Assembly (NCBI RefSeq): GCF_051846915.1
Contig: NZ_JBPYCR010000001.1
Location: 62,001-126,000, forward strand
Length of the DNA: 64,000 nucleotides
Source of the DNA: JBPYCR01 sp051846915
Lineage (GTDB): Bacteria > Bacillota > Bacilli > Bacillales > Amphibacillaceae
Direction: 5' to 3'
Below are positions 17,180 to 26,783 of the stretch, one piece after another (positions within the stretch are counted from its first letter, which is position 1; every line of letters starts with the position of its first letter). The notes beneath the pieces are model-generated. The model searched no databases. It was not told the DNA's origin and worked only from the letters and a program-made list of their open reading frames with translations. A program made the translations under genes and the position numbers.

Positions 17180-18523
17180 TTATTTTTGTAAGTTATGTTT
17201 TTTAATAAATTTACTTAGAACTTCTTCCAAATTTGGTTTACCCGTTTCTTCCAGATCGTAATGCACTCTCGTACAAGGTTTATTAATGTTAATGATTCTT
17301 GTTAAATCCATTGGTGTTCCAATAATGACCGTATCACAGTCTGTCTGGTTGATTGTGTCCTCCAGATCTTTCAATTGCTGTTCACCGTATCCCATAGCTG
17401 GAAGGACTTGACCGATATCTTGATAGATTTCAAATGTTTCGGTTAACTTACCGACCGTATACGGACGCGGATCGACAAATTCTTTTGCACCGAGGCGTTC
17501 TGCAGCAACGGTTCCCGCTCCTATTTTCATCTCACCATGTGTTAAAGTCGGGCCATCCTCAACAACCAACACGCGCTTTCCTTCAATTAGTTCTGGTTTA
17601 TCCACTGTAATTTTCGATTCGGCCTTCATAATCGTCGCACCTGGATTTGCTTTTTTAATATTTTCTTCCACGATTTTAATTGATTTCTCGTCTGCACTAT
17701 CAATTTTATTAATAATCGCAACATCGGCTGTTCTTAAACTTACTTCACCCGGATAATAGCCTAATTCATGGCCGGGTCGATGTGGATCCAAAACGGTAAA
17801 AGCCAAATCAGTTTCATAGAATGAAAAGTCGTTGTTTCCCCCATCCCAAAGGATCACATCACAGCCATCGGGATCGTTTTCAGCAGCTCTTAAAATTGCT
17901 TCATAATCGACTCCAGCATAAATAATATTGCCACGTTCCACATGCGGCTCGTATTCTTCCATCTCTTCAATCGTGCACTCGTGTTTCTTTAAATCTTCCA
18001 CCGTTGCAAATCGTTGTACACGCTGTGCTGCTAAATCACCATATGGCATTGGATGTCTGACAGCAACTACCTTTAAGTCATGTTCCATTAACGTTTCAAT
18101 GATTTTTCTTGATGTTTGGCTTTTTCCAGTTCCTGTACGCACCGCACAAACAGAAATAACCGGCTTATTACTCTTAATCATCGTATTTTTCGGTCCCAAT
18201 AATGTGAAGTCAGCACCTGCTGCATTGACGATTGCACTAACACCCATTACTTCATTATAAGTTATATCACTATACGCAAAAGCACATTCATCCACGTCTA
18301 ATTCATGCAACAATTCCGTTAATTGGTCTTGGGAATAAATCGGAATCCCCTCTGGATACAATTCTCCTGCTAATTCTGCCGGATAACGGCGACCATCAAT
18401 ATCTGGAATTTGTGTTGCTGTAAATGCTACCACATTATAATTCTCATTATCCCGGTAATATGTATTAAAATTATGAAAGTCTCTGCCTGCCGCCCCAATA
18501 ATAATCACATTTTTTCTTTTCAT
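17180..18523 (-). CDS. Cyclic 2,3-diphosphoglycerate synthase-like P-loop protein
   Basis: A 447-residue cytoplasmic protein matching the cDPG synthase family best known from methanogens. An N-terminal Rossmann-like segment (VIIIGAAGRDFHNFN) is followed by a P-loop AVRTGTGKSQT near residues 128-137. WDGGNNDFSFY and the late VIIGTPMDLTRIININ are also family signatures. The archaeal enzyme closes 2,3-diphosphoglycerate into the cyclic osmolyte/thermoprotectant using ATP. No 2-phosphoglycerate kinase lies nearby, so the bacterial substrate is uncertain. Monocistronic, with AGGAGAG before the ATG. Confidence 0.82.
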   Translation of the reverse strand: MKRKNVIIIGAAGRDFHNFNTYYRDNENYNVVAFTATQIPDIDGRRYPAELAGELYPEGIPIYSQDQLTELLHELDVDECAFAYSDITYNEVMGVSAIVNAAGADFTLLGPKNTMIKSNKPVISVCAVRTGTGKSQTSRKIIETLMEHDLKVVAVRHPMPYGDLAAQRVQRFATVEDLKKHECTIEEMEEYEPHVERGNIIYAGVDYEAILRAAENDPDGCDVILWDGGNNDFSFYETDLAFTVLDPHRPGHELGYYPGEVSLRTADVAIINKIDSADEKSIKIVEENIKKANPGATIMKAESKITVDKPELIEGKRVLVVEDGPTLTHGEMKIGAGTVAAERLGAKEFVDPRPYTVGKLTETFEIYQDIGQVLPAMGYGEQQLKDLEDTINQTDCDTVIIGTPMDLTRIININKPCTRVHYDLEETGKPNLEEVLSKFIKKHNLQK

Positions 18524-18844
18524 TTGACTCTCTCCTACTATTCCAGTTGTTTTAAAGCATGAACTTATTTTATCTCATATCCTCTCTCTTGTACAGTATT
18601 TTTATAAATTTTTTTGTATTTTTATTAGTTTTTTTATACATTCGAACAGAATAAAGAAATAGACACCGAAAAACAAATTAGACAAAGAGACTAACTGATT
18701 ATCCACAATAAGTACAATCATTGAAGTTAGGCAATCGTTGTTTTCACAATACATATTAATGAATATTAATTAGCTTTTACGTATAAAATGAGAGAGATGG
18801 ATTAGTGTACTATTAAACTTAATCGAGGAGGCATTTTTTATACA
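18524..18844. other. Gene-free promoter region
   Basis: AT-rich, with several poly-T tracts near 18600-18640. It presumably carries the promoter of the cDPG synthase-like gene. No structured RNA was recognised. Confidence 0.4.
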
Positions 18845-18967
18845 ATGAGGCATCTTTTATGGAGAAGATTTTTAAATAAACTTTTACATCCTTCCCTCTT
18901 CTGTACTACTATCAATGTAAAATGCGTTATTTACATTATTATTTCCCTTAGCTTGTTTGTCGCTTGA
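18845..18967 (+). CDS. Weak candidate 40-residue peptide
   Basis: An ATG frame with a hydrophobic C-terminal helix (VIYIIISLSLFVA) and a basic N-terminus. GAGGAGG lies upstream but about 13 bases away, which is long. Its end overlaps the convergent lipoprotein gene by 37 bp. Reported only as a possibility. Confidence 0.2.
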   Translation: MRHLLWRRFLNKLLHPSLFCTTINVKCVIYIIISLSLFVA

Positions 18968-19344
18968 GAACTAACATAATACAACTTCTTTTCATGACCA
19001 ACATACATCAATACACTTTCTTCTCCTTCATCACCGAGTATCAAGTGGAGTAAATGTGTACCGCCATCTTCATATTGAACTAAAATATCGTAATCGGGTT
19101 TTACGTTATTGACACCTATTCTTTTTCTTGTAGCACGCTTCATCACTTCTTCAAAACCGGATACACCTTCTTGTTTATCCAAGGATATAAAAAAATTGTC
19201 ATTAATACTTCCGTATCCCTCTGACTTAGAAATAGAAATTTGTGTAATCGTATCTAAAATGGTCATCTCTTCTTCTGAAGATTGGCAACTACTTAAAACA
19301 ATATGTGTTAAAAAAAGACTTACTGCAAAGAACCGTATATACAC
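18931..19344 (-). CDS. YhfM-like lipoprotein
   Basis: The GTG at 19344 is chosen because GGAGGAGAT precedes it by the right distance. An upstream ATG at 19365 has no such site. The N-terminus is a lipoprotein signal with lipobox VLSSC, so the mature protein is anchored to the outer face of the membrane. The remaining 110 residues are a small soluble domain (ISLDKQEGVSGFEEVMKRA, then LHLILGDEGEESVLMYVG) resembling the YhfM-like domain found in Bacillus lipoproteins. Function unknown. Confidence 0.65.
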   Translation of the reverse strand: MYIRFFAVSLFLTHIVLSSCQSSEEEMTILDTITQISISKSEGYGSINDNFFISLDKQEGVSGFEEVMKRATRKRIGVNNVKPDYDILVQYEDGGTHLLHLILGDEGEESVLMYVGHEKKLYYVSSQATNKLREIIM

Positions 19345-19402
19345 TATGTATCTCCTCCGTTGCATGCTTCGATTGATTGTTTCACCTTTAACCCAATACT
19401 TT

Positions 19403-19618
19403 TTAATTGTCCGAATTATGCTCGTACTCTAAAATATCACCAGGCTGACAATCCAACGCTTTGCATATAGCTTCCAAAGTGGAGAACCTGATTGCTTTTG
19501 CTTTTCCATTTTTCAAAATAGATAAATTAGCCATCGTAATACCAACGCGTTCCGAAAGCTCCGTCACACTCATTTTCCTTTTGGCCAACATAACATCGAT
19601 ATTTACTATGATTGCCAC
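19403..19618 (-). CDS. Cro/C1-type HTH regulator (YozG-like)
   Basis: A 71-residue protein that is nothing but a helix-turn-helix domain: MSVTELSERVGITMANLSILKNG gives the two key helices (residues about 16-38). It starts at GTG behind GAGGTGA, 9 bp after the DUF2975 membrane gene. DUF2975 membrane proteins and YozG-like regulators occur as pairs in many Firmicutes (yoaS-yozG in B. subtilis). They are probably co-expressed, with the small regulator controlling its own operon. Confidence 0.85.
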   Translation of the reverse strand: MAIIVNIDVMLAKRKMSVTELSERVGITMANLSILKNGKAKAIRFSTLEAICKALDCQPGDILEYEHNSDN

Positions 19619-19627
19619 ATGATCACC

Positions 19628-20107
19628 TCAGACTGTTAAGTCATTTTCAGATTTTATTCTAAGTGCACTTTCTAATAACTCCTGCAATACAGCAGCAAAT
19701 ATTAAAATAATAAAAGTCGCAAACAGGATAACGAAACCGACAATAGCAATACTTGGATGCAAGGCTCCCTGTATTCCAATATAAATTATTCCGATGACAT
19801 ACAGTAAGATGATAGCAACCGCACAATATTTTATACGATTTAACGCCGTTATCGACACCTCGGAAAAAGCATGGTTCCCATTGATGTATTTAAGAAGATT
19901 TAACGCTTGATACAATGCAAAGAAAAACGGGACCAACGTCACGTATAGCCCAAATAAAATCGGATATTGCAAGTAAGCAAATTCCGGATACATATTCGCT
20001 GTATTGTTTGCCAGAGACGGCAGGAAGAACAAACATAAAATAAGTGTCACCAACCCAATAATAAAAACAGTTATCTTTAAAAAAGTAATTGACCCTCGTT
20101 GTTTCAT
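19628..20107 (-). CDS. DUF2975 membrane protein
   Basis: Start set at ATG 20107, nine bases after GGGGTG. A GTG at 20119 overlaps that site. The roughly 159-residue product has four hydrophobic helices and the pattern FFFALYQALNLLKYINGNHAFSEVS, split here near residues 70-95, which is typical of DUF2975 (YoaS) proteins. It is the first gene of a two-gene unit with the HTH regulator. Function unknown. Partners of this type are thought to sense membrane state, but that is inference. Confidence 0.82.
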   Translation of the reverse strand: MKQRGSITFLKITVFIIGLVTLILCLFFLPSLANNTANMYPEFAYLQYPILFGLYVTLVPFFFALYQALNLLKYINGNHAFSEVSITALNRIKYCAVAIILLYVIGIIYIGIQGALHPSIAIVGFVILFATFIILIFAAVLQELLESALRIKSENDLTV

Positions 20108-20289
20108 AAAAATAATCACCCCACATATGTATTACATTTTATTTTACAACGTTTATTATCGAATATCAATAATTATTTATCTATTATCAATGCATTAATG
20201 CAAAATGTTTACACACGAGCGGAACAAATGTACATTCTTTCAATTCTTGCATAAGATGATTCTGCAAATCTTTTAAGGAGATGTTTAAA

Positions 20290-20841
20290 ATGTATAATCA
20301 GCCTAATATGTATGCATGCCCTTATTACGTGGGCACACCAGTATGCCTATGTGGAATGATTCCCAGAACATACTACGATCATGTATACTATCATTCTTCC
20401 AATGTTTATGATGATAACAGAGCGAAGTTAAAAGACCATGGGAAAGAACCGTTTGTCATTAATATCGAAAATGCTGCTGAAGAAAACGAAACCTTTCGTA
20501 CCGCAATTTGGACTGGGAAGAATTTGCAAGTAACAGTGATGAGTATTCGTCCAAGTGAGGATGTCGGGTTGGAGGTCCATCCTAATGTCGATCAATTTTT
20601 GCGAATCGAAGAAGGGCATGGGATTGTTCAAATGGGGAATGTGAGAGATAACTTATATTTTGAGAGGTATGTCTATGAAGATGACGCGATTATGGTGCCG
20701 GCCGGAATTTGGCATAATGTAACGAATACAGGAAATGAACAATTAAAATTATACACCATTTATGCACCGCCTGAACATCCTTATGGGACGGTTCATAAGA
20801 CAAAAGCAGAGGCAATAGCTGCTGAATCAAACCATTATTAA
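20290..20841 (+). CDS. Cupin-domain protein
   Basis: The ATG at 20290 is preferred because AAGGAG (20275-20280) directly abuts an earlier ATG at 20281. The product is about 183 residues. The single cupin barrel shows GLEVHPNVDQFLRIEEG and a second motif VPAGIWHNVTN, with metal-ligand-type His and Glu residues. The Tyr/Cys-rich N-terminal 40 residues (ACPYYVGTPVCLCG) are unusual and spore-coat-like in composition. Related cupins are often annotated as mannose-6-phosphate isomerase-like, but the catalytic assignment is not supported here. Confidence 0.8.
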   Translation: MYNQPNMYACPYYVGTPVCLCGMIPRTYYDHVYYHSSNVYDDNRAKLKDHGKEPFVINIENAAEENETFRTAIWTGKNLQVTVMSIRPSEDVGLEVHPNVDQFLRIEEGHGIVQMGNVRDNLYFERYVYEDDAIMVPAGIWHNVTNTGNEQLKLYTIYAPPEHPYGTVHKTKAEAIAAESNHY

Positions 20842-20903
20842 CAAATCGTTTATTAACAAAAGTATTCCTTTAGTATCTTAATACACAATCGATCCAACAT
20901 TGA

Positions 20904-20948
20904 TAGGGATGGCAGATTCGATAGGAAAAGTCGCTATCCCTCGCTTTT
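20904..20948 (+). terminator. Hairpin after the cupin gene
   Basis: The stem AGGGATGGC/GCTATCCCT (one G-T pair) is followed by a T-rich stretch on the plus strand. Confidence 0.45.
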
Positions 20949-21027
20949 GTTTAAGATATTAAGAAATATAAATAGAACTGCTAAACGGCTTTATAGATGA
21001 CAAGATAAAATATTGTTCATTTTTCTA

Positions 21028-21653
21028 TTAAGGTTCATTTTTGCCTTCATACTTATTTGTTTTTAATTCCTTAAATAAATTATTATTTTGAGACCCATTT
21101 AAATTTGTTTTCGGAAAATTACCGCCCGCTAATGTATTCTTGATTGCTGCTATCTCATTGATTAACGTATTATAATCTTCTTTTGTTAATGGCTTTTTAT
21201 TTTCCTTCAATTCGTATCCAAGCTGGCCGCTAACTTCAATCGTAGCATATTGAACATCATCAATAGATGAGACACCGGATTGTCTTAAACGAGTTTCAAG
21301 TTTTCTATTTGCAGTTTTCCACTTTCTATTACTATCACTGCTTTACCGGTGGATATCGTTTCCATGAAATCAAACTTTAACTCCAAATACTCCGTTACTA
21401 TCATTAGAATGGTTATGAGTAATGCTACACCAAATGTAACGAATAATCCTTTTCCTGATACAGGCTATATTAATAATGAACCGATTCCAATCATGACGAT
21501 CACTTGAGTAATTGTCATTTGCGATATGGATTTTCTGCCGCCAAATCTTAAAATAAATTTACCGATATAAAAAATGAGGATTGTTTGCCATATCCAATGA
21601 AATTCGTCCACTTTAACGCACCTGTCCTTCGTATATGTATAACAATATATCAT
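21028..21653 (-). pseudogene. Broken DUF421 (YetF-like) membrane protein gene
   Basis: The 5' part encodes the membrane helix and the DUF421 signature GRKSISQMTITQ, then hits an in-frame TAG (21465-21467) after GIGSLLI, where intact homologues continue with QPV. Reading on in the same frame gives PVSGKGLFVTFGVALLITIL and then TGKAVIVIESGKLQIENLK. A small deletion/frameshift near 21290-21300 then switches to the frame ending RLRQSGVSSIDDVQYATIEV. There are thus at least two lesions, and both remaining pieces have recognisable DUF421 sequence. A functional protein is unlikely. Confidence 0.8.
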
Positions 21654-21729
21654 TTAAACTGTGCTGTTTTACAAAAATCATACACCGAAGTTTACTACCG
21701 TACAGACGAGAGATGGCTTAACAATAATA

Positions 21730-22323
21730 TTAACCATCCTTTATGTCAGGTATATTGTTCATTACAGCATCCATCGTAAAGGAGACGCAAGTAATAGTTG
21801 GAGATGTAATATGCTCATCTCCTTGAAAAATATTTGTCATTTCGTACCGATCCTCTGATAGAACATATTGTTCGAGCGTTCCGGAAGCGGGGTCAACAAT
21901 CCAATATTCCGGAATATGGAACGCAGCGTACGTCTTTATTTTATCAATCTTATCTCGTTTTAAAGTGGAAGGGGAAAGAACTTCAATAACTAGATCTGGT
22001 GCGCCTTCTATACCACGTTGCGTTAATATACCAACTCGTTTACGATGCACCAGAGCGATATCTGGTTGGCGTACGTTTGTAGAAGATAAAATGACATCAA
22101 TCGGGGCGAAAAAAATGAAGTAATCCTGTTTACAGCTTAATGAAATTTGATCATCTATTTCAGCAATGACTAACTGATGAATTGTTGAAGGAGAGGGACT
22201 CATTAATTCAAGCTTTGCCTGTACGAGTTCATACCGATTTTGATCATCGAGAGTTGCATAATCGTTATAAGTAAGATTGTTTTCCTTTAAAATATCTTTA
22301 TTACAGCGATCTTTCTTATCCAT
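21730..22323 (-). CDS. Uma2 family (DUF820) restriction-endonuclease-like protein
   Basis: Start at ATG 22323 behind AAAGGAGG. A longer frame to 22344 lies upstream of that site. The 197-residue protein has the PD-(D/E)XK-type core of Uma2 proteins: YELVQAKLELMSPSP near residue 34, VRQPDIALVH near residue 85, and APDLVIEVLSPST near residue 106 with the Glu-x-Leu catalytic strand. YWIVDPASGTLEQY closes the fold. Uma2 proteins are abundant in cyanobacteria and scattered in Firmicutes, and their target is unknown. Monocistronic. Confidence 0.88.
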   Translation of the reverse strand: MDKKDRCNKDILKENNLTYNDYATLDDQNRYELVQAKLELMSPSPSTIHQLVIAEIDDQISLSCKQDYFIFFAPIDVILSSTNVRQPDIALVHRKRVGILTQRGIEGAPDLVIEVLSPSTLKRDKIDKIKTYAAFHIPEYWIVDPASGTLEQYVLSEDRYEMTNIFQGDEHITSPTITCVSFTMDAVMNNIPDIKDG

Positions 22324-22344
22324 TGGTGGAAACCTCCTTTGCAT

Positions 22345-22624
22345 CAGCCTATCATATCATTAATTCGCTCACTATTAATTGGTCTGAATTTTCCATCTCC
22401 ATTAATAGTTTGAAGAATTCTACTATAATAAGCTCGATGAGAAACCTTTTTTCAGAATGTACCATTGTTAAAGAAGCATTATCTCGCCATTTGAATCAAC
22501 ATAAGAAGTTGAGATGTCCTAGATTTTTCTTATCGTAGTTGCTATAATCAACGTAGCAAAATACGCTTAGCACTCATGTTTAGTAAAGACTGTTTTCGCA
22601 GAAATTTAGGTGGTGGGTCATTCG
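22345..22624. other. Intergenic stretch before the membrane hydrolase gene
   Basis: No convincing ORF, repeat or RNA. It contains the promoters of the divergent Uma2 and hydrolase genes. Confidence 0.4.
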
Positions 22625-24805
22625 ATGAAACACATTCTTAGAAACGTTGTGCGTTGGATAAAAATACGTTTATCGCATATTCCCGAGCGTGACAATTATT
22701 TTAGCGCTTGGGTCATTTTTATCCTTTGGGTGGCTACGACGATAACTGCTATTACTCTTGCAGCCGGCAACCCGACGGGAGCTAGCCTAATCTCATATGT
22801 TATAGATTTGGGTAAGGCAGTTGGTCTCAACCTCTTTCTGTTTCCTATTGTAACACTCGTATTGAGTGCTTTATTTGCATGCCTTTATTTACCTATCCCT
22901 CGCCTTTGTACGGGGAGTTTTATATATACTGTCATTGTCCACATCACCATTTTAATTTGTGCGAATAGTGGTACTCTATTTTCTTATATGGTTGGCATTG
23001 GGTACAGTACAGCTGTATTGCTTATTGGAATCCTTTTGATCATGCTTATGCATAAAAAAGTCGGTCGGGTTAGCCTATTAGTAATGCTTGCCCTTATAGT
23101 CATTGTGAATTATATGTATCTATCAACAGATACCTTTGACAGTCAACACACCTTACAAATGGATACGGAAGACGCTACCCCGATTATGGAGGAAAATCCT
23201 GCTGAGCCTGGCAATTATGATTATACGTTTTTTACGTATGGGAGCGGAGAAGACTTGCATCGTGAAACGTTTGGACATGAAGTTAGTGAGGTGACAAGAT
23301 CCGTAGATGCGTCCCATTGGATCACAAAATGGGATGAAAAAAGAAAGGATTTCTGGGGGTTTGATCCATCGAATTTCCCTATCAACGGAAGAGCTTGGCT
23401 CCCGGAAGGTGATGGACCTTTTCCTATCATTCTAATGGTCCATGGAAATCATACGATGGAGAATTTTTCAACAAGCGGGTACGACTACTTAGGTGAATTG
23501 CTTGCTAGCAGAGGATTTATTGCAATATCCGTAGACGAGGACTTTGTTAATTATTCAAATGTATCCGGAAGCCCTAATGATAATTATAAATTACGCGCAT
23601 GGCTTATTTTACAGCATATCGCTGAACTGCAGCATATGAATCTATCTCCGGAAAATGCATTATATAAAAAAATAGATTTTGATCAAGTTGCTTTCATGGG
23701 CCATTCAAGAGGTGGACAAGCAGCGCTTATGGCAGCTGATTATACGACCTTTTTTGAGGATGAATCATTGCTGGAAAGCATGGATGCAATTACGATAAAG
23801 GGTGTCATTGCCATTGCCCCAACAGATAAAACGATTGATGGAAAAAAGCCGCACTTGCATAACATTTCCTGTTTGCTGCTAGGTGGAGCACGGGATGCGG
23901 ATGTGAGTGACTTTCGAGGAAATGAGCAGTTTTATCGGTCTACTTTTGATACAGTAGATGATGGATTCAAGACAACACTTTATATTGCAGATGCAAACCA
24001 TACTCAGTTTAACACCAGTTGGGGAAAAATGGATCTGAGCATTCCAAGGGGCCTGTTTTTAAATCAGAGACAGACGATGAGCTCTGAAGACCAACAACAA
24101 ATTACTAAAGTATACATGGCGTCATTTTTGGAAAGTGTATTTCACAATAAGCAATCTTATAACAAACTATTCGAAGATTACAGGTACGGGAGCAAGTGGC
24201 TTCCGGATACGACGTTAGTGAATAAATATCGCGACGCCGCGTATACGCCAATCATTCAGTTTCAACAAGATAAAAACGAAACGATAGATTTGGAAGGCTT
24301 TAAAAAGTGGGAAGTGAAAACACCAGAAGACAGACGTGGTAATGATCATCTTACCGATGCGCTACTGCTCGAATGGGATACCGATGCCACCTATACGGTC
24401 GATCTGTCAAACGAAGATCTAATCACATATTCACATCGACTACCTGAACAATTCGTACTGACTATGGCAAACATGGATAGTGAAGCAGATGGTGAGCGTG
24501 TGCCTGACATCGAAGTAGAAATCGAAACAATGGAAGGGGTACGTGTCCAGCTTCCACTAGATGAATTCCTTCCTTTTCCGCCGGTTATTTCTACTAATTA
24601 CACTATTTTTGGCCTATTCGAAAATACATTTCGAGACGGAAAATATGAGCCTTCATGGGAGCCGATTTTTCAAACGTTCCCAATTCCCATCGAAGCGTTC
24701 GAAAAACATGATACTGCATTTGACGGGAAAAACATCAAAAAACTAACATTGCATTTTAAAACGCCTCCCGGAAAGATATTCGTAAAAGAAATTGGAGTAC
24801 GGTGA
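22625..24805 (+). CDS. Membrane-anchored alpha/beta hydrolase
   Basis: About 726 residues from ATG 22625. A GTG frame at 22610 sits inside the ribosome-binding site. The first 180 residues hold four or five membrane helices. The hydrolase domain follows, with an oxyanion-type strand ILMVHGNHT and the nucleophile elbow GHSRGGQA (near residue 370). IADANHTQFN probably carries the catalytic His (near residue 460). The last 200 residues are a beta-rich domain without known motif. The catalytic part resembles chlorophyllase/dienelactone-type hydrolases, and the substrate is unknown. Monocistronic, ending at a strong shared terminator. Confidence 0.8.
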   Translation: MKHILRNVVRWIKIRLSHIPERDNYFSAWVIFILWVATTITAITLAAGNPTGASLISYVIDLGKAVGLNLFLFPIVTLVLSALFACLYLPIPRLCTGSFIYTVIVHITILICANSGTLFSYMVGIGYSTAVLLIGILLIMLMHKKVGRVSLLVMLALIVIVNYMYLSTDTFDSQHTLQMDTEDATPIMEENPAEPGNYDYTFFTYGSGEDLHRETFGHEVSEVTRSVDASHWITKWDEKRKDFWGFDPSNFPINGRAWLPEGDGPFPIILMVHGNHTMENFSTSGYDYLGELLASRGFIAISVDEDFVNYSNVSGSPNDNYKLRAWLILQHIAELQHMNLSPENALYKKIDFDQVAFMGHSRGGQAALMAADYTTFFEDESLLESMDAITIKGVIAIAPTDKTIDGKKPHLHNISCLLLGGARDADVSDFRGNEQFYRSTFDTVDDGFKTTLYIADANHTQFNTSWGKMDLSIPRGLFLNQRQTMSSEDQQQITKVYMASFLESVFHNKQSYNKLFEDYRYGSKWLPDTTLVNKYRDAAYTPIIQFQQDKNETIDLEGFKKWEVKTPEDRRGNDHLTDALLLEWDTDATYTVDLSNEDLITYSHRLPEQFVLTMANMDSEADGERVPDIEVEIETMEGVRVQLPLDEFLPFPPVISTNYTIFGLFENTFRDGKYEPSWEPIFQTFPIPIEAFEKHDTAFDGKNIKKLTLHFKTPPGKIFVKEIGVR

Positions 24806-24862
24806 TGTGCGGGATGAAGTCGGCTGTCATTGAATCATTATACAGAAAACATCTTCCGTTAC

Positions 24863-24900
24863 GAAAAAACAGACATGAACGATATCATGTCTGTTTTTTC
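24863..24900. terminator. Bidirectional terminator
   Basis: The stem ACAGACATGA/TCATGTCTGT is flanked by A6 and T6. It serves the hydrolase gene and, on the other strand, the bceB-like gene whose stop codon overlaps it. Confidence 0.92.
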
Positions 24901-26783
24901 TATAGTGAACTTTTTACTTGTTTGATATATACAAAACGAACGATTATAAAGTAAATCACTTGTATAATGAAGAAACTTCCGAGAACCATACTTGCTTCTT
25001 TTACAAGATTATAATCAAATAAATGGGAAAGAGCGGTTAGAGCAACAGCACCATGCACTAACGCAACAACAATCGGTGCAAAAAATAACAGAGCTGTTTG
25101 CCGTGTAATAACCTTTTTCAATTCTTTATCCGTAAGTCCCATTTTAGCAATGGATGCAAATTTACTTTTATCATCATCAAGGTCTGTAAATAATCTAAAA
25201 TATAAGAAACTCCCTGCTGATGCGAAGAATACGATACCGATAAACAAACCGATAAACAATACAGGCCCAAACATCTTGTTAATCGTGTAAATGGTGTAAT
25301 CATTCGCTTGGAAATTAAAGGTTTCTATTTCATCCCTTAAAGTTTCACCAGCTTGAATCAATTTTTCATCCTGACCTCCAGCCGCTTTCCAAACCGTATT
25401 CTTTTCTGTTCGTGAAGGTTCAGGTAGCTGTTGATACGTCGCATCTGAAACAACATAATAACCATACATTTCAGGTAATACAGTGCCATCAATAATTTCT
25501 TTTAATGTCAGTTGTTCATCATTTTTAAGCTGTACAGGCTGATCTGTGAAATTATCCTGAACATATCCTTCCATTATTGCATCATTCTGTTTAACACCAA
25601 TGATTTCGTTATGTTCCAGATGAATGGGATTTTTACCTAATAGCTTAGCGAAGTCATTATACATCGTTTCACTCGCAATCAGGACTTCTTCACCATCCCC
25701 CATATTATAATATTCCATCTCAACCGATTCCTGTTTTGCCTCAATGCCTCGCTCTTCAAGTTCTTGATTAACCGTTTCAATATCCTGACTTGCTTCATCA
25801 CTTGCATCCTCATCTTCCACATAAGTAAACGTATAAGGATTGGCCTCTTTCATCCCGCCTGTTAAATACGTCTGAAAGCCAAATAAAGCGCCAATCGCAC
25901 TAAACGCTACCGTTGAAATAATCGCAACCATAAAAAAAGTGCGTGCATTATCTTTCATACGGAACGCTAAATCAGAAAACAGAATCATATTCGTCTTTTT
26001 CCAAAACAGCAGCTTTCGTCTTTTTAAGAAATTAATTGTAAATACGCTTAACTGCGTAAATAAAAAGTAGGTACCGATAGTAACTACAACAATAACCGGG
26101 ATCATCACGATAACAACCGTTACCCCTTTTGCGAGTAAAGCTGTAACATAACCCGCGGCCAATAATAATACAGCAATGATCGTCAGAAAAATAGATGCTT
26201 TTGGTTCTTTTTTAGGCTGTTGATCCGCTTTAATCAGTTCCACTAATTTTTTGGAACGAAGGATAAACGTCACAAAAAATGAAATAACTAAAAACAATAG
26301 CGTAAATGAGAGAAGAGTGATGATGATCGCCCATAGCGGGAAATAAAAATATAAGGATTCCTCTATTACTAATACATTTTCGGCAATCAATAAAATTAAC
26401 TTCGCAAATAATGTGCCAATTCCAATCCCGATAACCGTCGCAATGACACCAATAAACATGTTTTCGAGAAACACCATGAAACGGATTTGCCTTATTGACA
26501 TACCTTGCATCATAAGCAATCCAAATTCTTTCTTACGCGATTGTAAAAAAGAGCCCATGGAATAAAGCACAAAGAAGAATGAAAACAAGTAGATAATCCC
26601 GCCGGCAACACCCATCCCAAACAAAGCATTTCCATCCACATCACCTTCACCAAATGCCGGGTGAAATGCAAACATCGCAAACGTAAAAAATATCATAACG
26701 GTAAACAAACTGCTTAAAAAATAGGCGGCATATAGGCGCTTGTTCCGGAGTACATTATTAATCACGAACCGACGAAAAGTCAT
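24900..26783 (-). CDS. bceB: Bce-type ABC transporter permease (FtsX-like)
   Basis: Start at the second ATG (26783), eight bases after AGGAGG. The first ATG abuts that site. The product of about 627 residues has ten predicted helices and one large outside domain (about residues 310-500) between helices 7 and 8, the hallmark of BceB permeases that sense bacitracin-like or lantibiotic peptides. The N-terminal helix pair plus SRKKEFGLLMMQGMS is typical of FtsX permeases. It overlaps the ATPase gene by 26 bp. The exact peptide sensed cannot be told. Confidence 0.9.
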   Translation of the reverse strand: MTFRRFVINNVLRNKRLYAAYFLSSLFTVMIFFTFAMFAFHPAFGEGDVDGNALFGMGVAGGIIYLFSFFFVLYSMGSFLQSRKKEFGLLMMQGMSIRQIRFMVFLENMFIGVIATVIGIGIGTLFAKLILLIAENVLVIEESLYFYFPLWAIIITLLSFTLLFLVISFFVTFILRSKKLVELIKADQQPKKEPKASIFLTIIAVLLLAAGYVTALLAKGVTVVIVMIPVIVVVTIGTYFLFTQLSVFTINFLKRRKLLFWKKTNMILFSDLAFRMKDNARTFFMVAIISTVAFSAIGALFGFQTYLTGGMKEANPYTFTYVEDEDASDEASQDIETVNQELEERGIEAKQESVEMEYYNMGDGEEVLIASETMYNDFAKLLGKNPIHLEHNEIIGVKQNDAIMEGYVQDNFTDQPVQLKNDEQLTLKEIIDGTVLPEMYGYYVVSDATYQQLPEPSRTEKNTVWKAAGGQDEKLIQAGETLRDEIETFNFQANDYTIYTINKMFGPVLFIGLFIGIVFFASAGSFLYFRLFTDLDDDKSKFASIAKMGLTDKELKKVITRQTALLFFAPIVVALVHGAVALTALSHLFDYNLVKEASMVLGSFFIIQVIYFIIVRFVYIKQVKSSL

